Shown here: positions 32,311-37,975 of the stretch, piece after piece
Numbering within the stretch: the stretch's first letter is position 1
How the letters are laid out: every line of letters begins with the position of its first letter
From: Chryseobacterium sp. 36-9
GTDB taxonomy: Bacteria; Bacteroidota; Bacteroidia; Flavobacteriales; Weeksellaceae
DNA length: 37,975 nucleotides
Reading direction: 5' to 3'
NCBI GenBank assembly: GCA_001898785.1
Contig: MKVE01000035.1
Span: forward strand, 1-37,975
Notes under the pieces: generated by a model
What the model was told of the DNA's origin: nothing
Seen by the model: the letters and a program-made list of their open reading frames with translations, nothing else
Database searches by the model: none
Position numbers and translations under genes: made by a program

Positions 32311-34662
32311 TCAATTTCTATTTTTTAAAAGTATCCAACCGGAAAGTTGCATCCTTTTTGGATTCCCGGTTTCATTCCATTCCAGAATATACCAGTATGA
32401 TGATGTCGATAATGCCCTGCTATTGAGTTTACCATTCCAGATGAACTGGTTATTTACATCACCTTTGAAAACCAGATTGCCATAACGATCATAAACTTCG
32501 AATCTTGGATCGGATTTTGTCAAAAGATCGGAGTAGTCAATAAAATCATTGATCCCGTCATCGTTTGGTGTGATGACATTTTTCACACCAATGATTGTAA
32601 AGCTCTGAACTGCAGTTCCGCAGGCATCACGCACGGTAACTATGTGCTGTCCCCTATGAACATTTTCATAAACATTGCTTGTCTGATAAGGCTGTCCATC
32701 CAGACTATACTGATAAGGCGGAATTCCGTTTGCTGCGAAAACAGTGACTTTATTACCTTCTATCAAAGCATTATTAATAACTAAATCTTGTGGTTCTGAT
32801 ATTTTGACAAACTGTTGGTAAGTACAACCATTGGATGTCAACTTCACCCAATAATCGCCAGCTTTTTGATTCTTGATTTTATTAACACTGGTTCCTTGTT
32901 CTCCATTGCTCCATTCATAATAATCAAAAGCAGGTTCTACTTCCAAATCAGTTGTTGTACTTTTACAGATGATTGTGTCTTTAAGAATACTTGATTTTTT
33001 CGGCTGTTTGAATCTTAATTTGAATGAAGAATAATTATCACAAAAATTGCCTGCCTTACTGATTCTTATATAAAATGTCTTTTCGGCTTGCGTCGGGCTT
33101 AGGGTTTGCGATTTGCTGATTGATGGCTTATCTGCTTTGAGCTCCGAAATCTTTTCATAGAATTTGACATCGGCTGGATTGAGCGTTTCGGTCGTCATCA
33201 GACCAATATAGTCATCCAGATTCACGGTTTTGCTTCCTTTCAGTTCATTATCGCAGACATCAAAGACCGGAATGGTAGCAGGAGCCGGCTGCTGAGGATA
33301 GTTCATCTGGAGTTGAGAACCGTGATAGAATCTTAAAGTATAAGCATCCGGTGTACAGCTAAATGCACCAACTTTTACCGTAATATCCTGAGGATTCTGT
33401 GTAAATTCAAAATTATTATCGGGATTAATTTGTATTCCGGCCTGTGTATAATATTCAACTTTGAAATTCCCGCTAAAATTGGTGACAATCTGATTCGTAA
33501 ACTTAGATAATTTTTCTATATATCTTCCATCAAAATCATCATCACAAATCATTATCGGAGATGTGTCAATGATTGCAACCGGCGCTTTTTCTATTTTTAC
33601 CTGCCCTTGTAATCGACAGCCACTTCCCAACTTAATACTGACACTAAAATTTCCTTCATCATTTAATACATCATAATACGATTGTGTTATAGGTACACTT
33701 AACGGAAGACCATCTTTAAACCAATGATACTCTGCAAGAGGATCGTTAATTGAAGGGGTTGGTTGTATCCTGTAAGGTATATTTTCACAAAGTGGATCCG
33801 CATTATCAAGAGTAAGATCATTTCCTATATTTACATTACCGGTAAAACTACCCGATTTCAGGAAAACAGCGGAATCATAAAGGCCACTTGAATCTCCATG
33901 ATCAGCAATCACTAATTTTATATGATATTTTACTCCTTTTTGAATATTTGCAATTGCTTTTAAAACCTTAGTTTGTCCGTTAAAATTAGTTGGAGTATTT
34001 ACACCATTAAAACCACCAAAATATTCAATATTTCTTTCACATAATGTTGCTCCATTAATCGATAAAGAAGTTACGGGAGTGCTGGTTCCTGGAACCAATG
34101 CAATATTCTGATAAGGATTAGTCGTATTGGCTTCTTTAATTAAGAATGCAAAAGCATCCGAATAACGACAATTTGTATTTCGGTATTCTTCAGATAAAAA
34201 CATGTAATCAAAGCTGATTTTATCACTTTGCAGTGAAACAAAATCAAATTCTAAGGATGTAGCATTCAGAATATTATCAGTCGGCAAACCGGATTGTTGT
34301 AAAACATCAATAAGGTCATTATCCCCGCCCCAGCCGGAGACAAATTCGCTTTGAAGATTATTATTCGGCCCGGATGCTTTGGATACCCGTCCCGTAGAAA
34401 GAATAATACCTTCATCTATTTCAAAGTTACTTGATCCTTTATCAAAATACCCATAGCTAAGATCTGTACCTCCAAAAAGTTCTCCTGTGGCGGACACATT
34501 GGAAACAGTAATACAACTTGCATTTTGAGCACCAATAAATTTGTCAACTAAATCCTGAGCTGTATAAGTTATATTGGTATTTATATATTGTGCTTTTGTG
34601 TAATTTGTAACAGCCACACAAAAAAAAGAAATAAGAGAGAATAAAAATCTATATGTTCTCAT
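32311..34662 (-). CDS. T9SS type B cargo protein with choice-of-anchor L domain
   Basis: This 783-residue protein has signal MRTYRFLFSLISFFCVAVTN..TKA before Gln25. Residues about 35-275 match the choice-of-anchor L domain (LVDKFIGAQNASCITVSNV, EIDEGIILSTGRVSKASGPN, DYMFLSEEYRNTNCRYSDAF, KYHIKLVIADHGD). Ig-like modules follow, with EYHWFKDGLPLSV and MICDDDFDGRYIEKL. The C-terminal 80 residues are a T9SS type B sorting domain (NVITPNDDGINDFIDYSD, YDRYGNLVFKGD, SSYWYILEWNE). The last 350 residues can be aligned with those of the neighbour at 29096, so these are tandem paralogs with different N-termini. It is likely surface-exposed; adhesion is a guess. Confidence 0.93.
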   Translation of the reverse strand: MRTYRFLFSLISFFCVAVTNYTKAQYINTNITYTAQDLVDKFIGAQNASCITVSNVSATGELFGGTDLSYGYFDKGSSNFEIDEGIILSTGRVSKASGPNNNLQSEFVSGWGGDNDLIDVLQQSGLPTDNILNATSLEFDFVSLQSDKISFDYMFLSEEYRNTNCRYSDAFAFLIKEANTTNPYQNIALVPGTSTPVTSLSINGATLCERNIEYFGGFNGVNTPTNFNGQTKVLKAIANIQKGVKYHIKLVIADHGDSSGLYDSAVFLKSGSFTGNVNIGNDLTLDNADPLCENIPYRIQPTPSINDPLAEYHWFKDGLPLSVPITQSYYDVLNDEGNFSVSIKLGSGCRLQGQVKIEKAPVAIIDTSPIMICDDDFDGRYIEKLSKFTNQIVTNFSGNFKVEYYTQAGIQINPDNNFEFTQNPQDITVKVGAFSCTPDAYTLRFYHGSQLQMNYPQQPAPATIPVFDVCDNELKGSKTVNLDDYIGLMTTETLNPADVKFYEKISELKADKPSISKSQTLSPTQAEKTFYIRISKAGNFCDNYSSFKLRFKQPKKSSILKDTIICKSTTTDLEVEPAFDYYEWSNGEQGTSVNKIKNQKAGDYWVKLTSNGCTYQQFVKISEPQDLVINNALIEGNKVTVFAANGIPPYQYSLDGQPYQTSNVYENVHRGQHIVTVRDACGTAVQSFTIIGVKNVITPNDDGINDFIDYSDLLTKSDPRFEVYDRYGNLVFKGDVNNQFIWNGKLNSRALSTSSYWYILEWNETGNPKRMQLSGWILLKNRN

Positions 34663-34683
34663 TTAACATAACAAAATGGGGTA

Positions 34684-34691
34684 CAAATTTA
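34684..34691 (-). promoter_or_regulatory. -7 promoter box for the anchor-L T9SS gene
   Basis: TAAATTTG on the minus strand fits TAnnTTTG, 21 bases before the ATG at 34662. TTTG occurs upstream but at shorter spacing than usual. Confidence 0.45.
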
Positions 34692-34705
34692 CTCCGAAAA
34701 TCCCA

Positions 34706-34742
34706 AACAAAAAATCCTGCCATAAAATATAGCAGGATTTTA
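34706..34742 (-). terminator. terminator of tsf
   Basis: The 9-bp stem AAATCCTGC / GCAGGATTT (34712-34720 with 34732-34740) is followed by a T run on the minus strand, 22 bases past the tsf stop. Confidence 0.85.
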
Positions 34743-34762
34743 ACTTTTTATTATTTCAAATC

Positions 34763-35590
34763 TTAAGAAAGAGCAACTCTTACGAATCCTGTAACTTTAA
34801 GATCTGCGTTTACAGATTTTACATAGTCAGCAACTGATACACTAGGATCTTTGATAAAATCTTGGTGTACCAAAGTGTTGTCTTTGTAGAATCTCTGCAT
34901 TTTACCTTTCAGGATATTGTCGATAATGTTTGCAGGCTTACCTTCTTCAGTTAATTTATGTCTTTCGATTTCCAATTCTTTATCGATAGTTTCCTGAGAA
35001 ACCGCATTCTCATCAAGAGCAATTGGGTTCATCGCGGCAACCTGCATAGAAACAGCTTTTGCAGCCTCTTCAGCACCTTCAGCCTTAGCAGAAAGAGAAG
35101 TAATTGCAGCAATCTTGTTTCCAGCGTGGATATAAGCACCTAAGAAAGCTCCCTGAATGCTTTCAAAAGCCCCAATCTCGATTTTTTCTCCGATAACACC
35201 TGTTTGTTGGATCAATTTCTCAGCAACAGTTTGCCCGTGGAAATCAGAAGCAAGAAACTCTTCTTTGTTAGAATAGTTGATCGCCTGTTCAGCCAATTCA
35301 TAAGCTAATTCTACGAAAGCTTCATTCTTAGCAACAAAGTCAGTCTCACAATTCAAAGAGATTACAGCACCTAAAGTATTGTCCTCATTTACTCTAGCGA
35401 TAACAGCACCTTCAGAAGATTCTCTGTCAGCTCTGTTAGCAGCAACTTTTTGTCCTTTTTTTCTAAGGATATCAATTGCTTTTTCGAAATCTCCTTCAGC
35501 TTCGGTTAAAGCTTTTTTGCAGTCCATCATTCCTGCACCTGTTGTGTTTCTTAGTTTTGCTACGTCTGCAGCTACTGGTGTATAAGACAT
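34763..35590 (-). CDS. tsf: translation elongation factor Ts
   Basis: This 275-residue protein is the nucleotide exchange factor for EF-Tu. The N-terminal UBA-like helix bundle VAKLRNTTGAGMMDCKKALTE (about 9-29) and the core TDFVAKNEAFVELAYELA (about 82-99) with the EF-Tu contact residues TDFVA are diagnostic. The two-subdomain core and C-terminal coiled-coil module are complete (VAAMNPIALDENAV, GKMQRFYKD, TGFVRVALS). Length is typical. The gene stands alone: rpsB, its usual upstream partner, is not adjacent, since the upstream gene is divergent. A TATATTTG box lies 57 bases upstream. Confidence 0.98.
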   Translation of the reverse strand: MSYTPVAADVAKLRNTTGAGMMDCKKALTEAEGDFEKAIDILRKKGQKVAANRADRESSEGAVIARVNEDNTLGAVISLNCETDFVAKNEAFVELAYELAEQAINYSNKEEFLASDFHGQTVAEKLIQQTGVIGEKIEIGAFESIQGAFLGAYIHAGNKIAAITSLSAKAEGAEEAAKAVSMQVAAMNPIALDENAVSQETIDKELEIERHKLTEEGKPANIIDNILKGKMQRFYKDNTLVHQDFIKDPSVSVADYVKSVNADLKVTGFVRVALS

Positions 35591-35646
35591 AATATTGATT
35601 ATTTTTTTATTTAATTGTTGATTCCTCCTTCATGATTTTCAGCGTG

Positions 35647-35654
35647 CAAATATA
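35647..35654 (-). promoter_or_regulatory. -7 promoter box for tsf
   Basis: TATATTTG on the minus strand is an exact TAnnTTTG match, 57 bases before the tsf ATG. A purine-rich AAGGAGGAA in the leader (near 35622-35630) looks like a strong ribosome-binding sequence, which is unusual in Bacteroidota, although it lies about 30 bases from the ATG. Confidence 0.5.
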
Positions 35655-35828
35655 GTGATTTTTATAAAAATAATTATCAATAAGAAACAATCTTAATAAA
35701 AATAGAATATTGTTATAATATTATCAGATTATGTGAAAAATCGAATTAATTTTTAATTTAAATTTCACACAACATTACAAGATTTGGTTTATTTTTACGT
35801 TTCAATTAAAAACAGATCCCCATTTATA

Positions 35829-36392
35829 ATGAAGAAGATATTTTTACTTTCATTTTTTTTAGTTTCTATAAGTATATTTTCCCAAGTCAACGTTTTTGAA
35901 GCCAAAAGATCTACAGACAAAGCGGTTATAGAAAAATTTATCAGGGACAATCCCAATCACCCCGCTGTTCCGGAACTGAAACAAAGAATTCTGTCTCTTA
36001 AATATGGTGGAAACGCTCAAGTTGCAAAACCAACCGTAACTCCTATGACAGAAAATAAAATTGAAAAAACCTCAAAGATAGGAACAACAGCGGCAAAAGG
36101 TGAACCCTCTGAACAGGCAAAAAATACGGCAGCAGTTCTTACAAGCCTCTTCAATAATGACCCTAACAAAAAAGAAGCCATTGTCCAATTTGTTAACAAA
36201 TCCAAATGCGTGCTTGTTATCAAAATCAGTGGAAAAAAATTCTATAACCTTACTGTTCCTGCCAACGGACAAAATTATATTTTGGTTGACAAAGGAAGCT
36301 ATAATGTTTCTACTTCCATTTGCGATGCAACTTATAACCAGAATAAAGCCTTCACAAAAGATCTTATCATTACACTGAATGGTGCAAAATAA
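35829..36392 (+). CDS. DUF6759-like secreted protein
   Basis: The start was set at ATG 35829 (MKKIFLLSFFLVS); the frame allows 15 more codons upstream, but the signal peptide begins here. The 187-residue product has signal ending SISIFS before Gln19. An alpha-helical, TPR-like stretch (about 25-55, STDKAVIEKFIRDNPNHPAVPEL) and a Lys/Thr-rich linker follow. The C-terminal domain (about 98-187: AVLTSLFNNDPNKKEAIVQF, CVLVIKISGKKFYNLTV, YILVDKGSYNVSTSICDATY) is paralogous to the lipoprotein at 26924-27367. Function is unknown. It is followed 20 bases later by another secreted protein on the same strand. Confidence 0.82.
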   Translation: MKKIFLLSFFLVSISIFSQVNVFEAKRSTDKAVIEKFIRDNPNHPAVPELKQRILSLKYGGNAQVAKPTVTPMTENKIEKTSKIGTTAAKGEPSEQAKNTAAVLTSLFNNDPNKKEAIVQFVNKSKCVLVIKISGKKFYNLTVPANGQNYILVDKGSYNVSTSICDATYNQNKAFTKDLIITLNGAK

Positions 36393-36412
36393 TTAACTTA
36401 TAAAACATCTTA

Positions 36413-37174
36413 TTGAAACTATTATCCTTCATATTAATATTAACTTCATTTCTCACTTTTTCTCAAAAAAAAATCGGACTGGATTCTTTGCAGCTGAGAG
36501 ATGTCCAGGAAGTTTTAGGCGACGACTATTGTAATATCTATATTTATAAGAAGAAAGATTTCAGCTTGACAAAATATGACTCGGTTGGGATTCAACTCGG
36601 GAAAGTAATGATGACTTTTCCTTACAAAATCCAAAGCGTGACCAATCCTCTCAACATTGTCATGTTTTCTGAAAATGCCCAGGAAATTAAATTCCTGGAT
36701 CAAAATCTGAACGAGATACAGAAAATCAATCTAAGTTCAAATTTTGGTTTCATAAAAGCTGTGTATGCGGAAGACTTACAATTTGCATGGCTATTGGACG
36801 ATAGTAACAAAACACTTATTCAATACAACTTCAGAAGCAATTCTGTCATTAATTCTTTTCCATTCAACATCAACCTTCAGTCGTTAAAGGACTTCCTTGT
36901 CTATAATAATAAGATTTATATTCTTCGTGAAAATGCTTTTGAAGTTTATAATACAAAAGCCACATTATTATTTTCGGAAGGTATTAATAATGCCAGAAAA
37001 CTAAGCCGGAACAATGATGATATTCTAATATTCGGAAACCAAAGCATCACAAGATTTGACGGTAAAACCATTACTGAAATTTTCCAAAATCAAAATGCAA
37101 AAATTGTGGATAAAAATAACTCCGGATTTTTGGCACTCATAAAAGACAAACTTTATCTTTACAACCTTAAATAA
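36413..37174 (+). CDS. secreted protein of unknown function, TTG start
   Basis: This 253-residue protein starts at TTG 36413. The assignment rests on the signal peptide MKLLSFILILTSFLTFS, cleaved before Gln18, which begins exactly there and would be lost with any later ATG. The mature part has repeated short beta-rich units (FSENAQEIKFLDQNLNEI, FAWLLDDSNKTLIQYNF, FLVYNNKIYILREN, ILIFGNQSITRFDG, FLALIKDKLYLYNLK), which suggest a small beta-propeller. No catalytic motif is recognised. It lies 20 bases after the DUF6759-like gene and 75 bases before the deoxynucleoside kinase gene, all on the plus strand. Confidence 0.78.
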   Translation: MKLLSFILILTSFLTFSQKKIGLDSLQLRDVQEVLGDDYCNIYIYKKKDFSLTKYDSVGIQLGKVMMTFPYKIQSVTNPLNIVMFSENAQEIKFLDQNLNEIQKINLSSNFGFIKAVYAEDLQFAWLLDDSNKTLIQYNFRSNSVINSFPFNINLQSLKDFLVYNNKIYILRENAFEVYNTKATLLFSEGINNARKLSRNNDDILIFGNQSITRFDGKTITEIFQNQNAKIVDKNNSGFLALIKDKLYLYNLK

Positions 37175-37249
37175 TTAATAATTGATCTTTGATAAATCAT
37201 TGTAACTTTATCATCGATTATCACTCATCATTTATCAATAATTAGAACA

Positions 37250-37864
37250 ATGCATATTGCTGTTACAGGAAATATAGGTGCCGGAAAAACAACTCTTACA
37301 ACAATGCTGTCAAAGCATTACGGTTGGGAAGCACAGTTTGAAGATGTAGATCACAATCCTTATTTGGATGATTTTTATGGCGATATGTCAAAATGGAGTT
37401 TTGCACTTCAGATTTACTTCTTAGGAAGCAGATTCCGTCAGGTAAAAGAGATCCGTGAGAGTGGAAAAAATGTAATTCAGGACAGAACAATCTACGAAGA
37501 TGCCCATATTTTTGCAGAGAATCTTGCAGAGATGAGCTTACTTTCTGAGCGTGATTTTAATAATTATTTATCCGTTTTCCAGCTGATGAAAGACTTTGTT
37601 TCGGCACCGGATTTGCTAATCTATCTCAGAGCAGATGTCCCGACTTTGGTAAGACAGATTTCCAAAAGAGGACGCGAATACGAAGCAGGAATCAGCATTG
37701 ACTACCTGTCAAAACTGAATAACAAATATCAAAACTGGATAGAAAATTACAAGGAAGGAAAACTTCTTATAATAGATGTTGACAATCTGGATTTTGTAGA
37801 AAAACAAGAAGACTTCGGTTATATCTTGGAAAGGATTGATGCAGAGTTGAATGGTTTGTTTTAA
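37250..37864 (+). CDS. deoxynucleoside kinase
   Basis: This 204-residue kinase phosphorylates deoxynucleosides in the salvage pathway. The P-loop is VTGNIGAGKTTL (about 5-16). The substrate-site Asp-Arg is in IQDRTIYEDAHIF (about 80-92), and the LID region with Arg residues is RQISKRGREYE (about 141-151). The mid-region ALQIYFLGSRFRQ (about 47-59) is typical of the dGK/dCK/dAK family. Which base it prefers is not clear from sequence alone. It is cytoplasmic. The spacer before it is the AT-rich repeat stretch 37184-37240. Confidence 0.93.
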   Translation: MHIAVTGNIGAGKTTLTTMLSKHYGWEAQFEDVDHNPYLDDFYGDMSKWSFALQIYFLGSRFRQVKEIRESGKNVIQDRTIYEDAHIFAENLAEMSLLSERDFNNYLSVFQLMKDFVSAPDLLIYLRADVPTLVRQISKRGREYEAGISIDYLSKLNNKYQNWIENYKEGKLLIIDVDNLDFVEKQEDFGYILERIDAELNGLF

Positions 37865-37936
37865 ATTATTTGGCCGATAATTTTCTACAGCCATAGGAGA
37901 TTATAACTGCCAAACTTTTTAACACCGCAACAACTT

Positions 37937-37975
37937 ATGATCAAAGTAATTCATAATAATCAATGTCCCAAGTCC
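37937..37975 (+). CDS. start of an ArsC-family protein, cut by the window edge
   Basis: The last 39 bases encode MIKVIHNNQCPKS with no stop. The pattern of a short beta strand then Cys10-x-x-Ser13 is the redox loop of ArsC/Spx-type thioredoxin-fold proteins (arsenate reductase family). Only 13 codons are visible, so the call is tentative. It starts 72 bases after the deoxynucleoside kinase stop on the same strand. Confidence 0.55.
   Translation, partial: MIKVIHNNQCPKS

Overview
The window looks like the chromosome of a member of the Bacteroidota, class Flavobacteriia, probably a Chryseobacterium-type genome (family Weeksellaceae). The evidence is AT-rich DNA, promoters of the TTTG / TAnnTTTG type, two type IX secretion (T9SS) type B cargo proteins, the run parA-parB-DUF5683-dapB-lepB, and signal peptides followed by Gln. 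The genus is an inference, because no marker gene could be compared.

Region 1 (1-6340) is accessory DNA. It holds a JmjC/cupin-like oxygenase that runs off the left edge. A C39-peptidase ABC exporter overlaps it by 4 bases. Next come a large protein with a HEPN-type RNase motif and, convergent with it, a tyrosine integrase. The integrase faces the 3' end of tRNA-Asp, and the gap between them carries a cluster of nested GTGAC repeats. This looks like one end of an island inserted at tRNA-Asp, with its other end outside the window.

Region 2 (6340-15550) is core-like and almost all on the minus strand: tRNA-Asp, trxA, a cysteine desulfurase, then a cluster read from 11782 down to 8155 (UbiA-type phosphoribosyltransferase, DprE1-like oxidase, DprE2-like reductase, HAD phosphatase). 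Together these four could make a polyprenyl-phosphate-linked D-arabinofuranose donor, as in mycobacteria. Upstream lie an OmpA lipoprotein, a lipocalin-like lipoprotein, a secreted subtilase and a WbqC-family protein.

Region 3 (15550-21700) is the tonB / parA-parB-DUF5683-dapB-lepB block. A long imperfect hairpin element sits behind lepB, and two inverted perfect DnaA-box sequences sit in the hairpin between tonB and parA.

Region 4 (21850-28950) holds a two-lobed aspartyl protease with a PDZ domain, a small membrane protein, a folA-recR-glycosyltransferase operon, a lipoprotein glutaminyl cyclase, trmB overlapping a small lipoprotein, and a carboxypeptidase-regulatory-like secreted protein.

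Region 5 (29096-37975) has two tandem giant T9SS cargo proteins, tsf, a DUF6759-type secreted protein, a secreted protein with a TTG start, a deoxynucleoside kinase, and the first 13 codons of a probable ArsC-family protein.

One theme links much of the window. All eight predicted signal peptidase I substrates have Gln at the mature N-terminus, and the window itself encodes both signal peptidase I and the glutaminyl cyclase expected to cap such ends as pyroglutamate.
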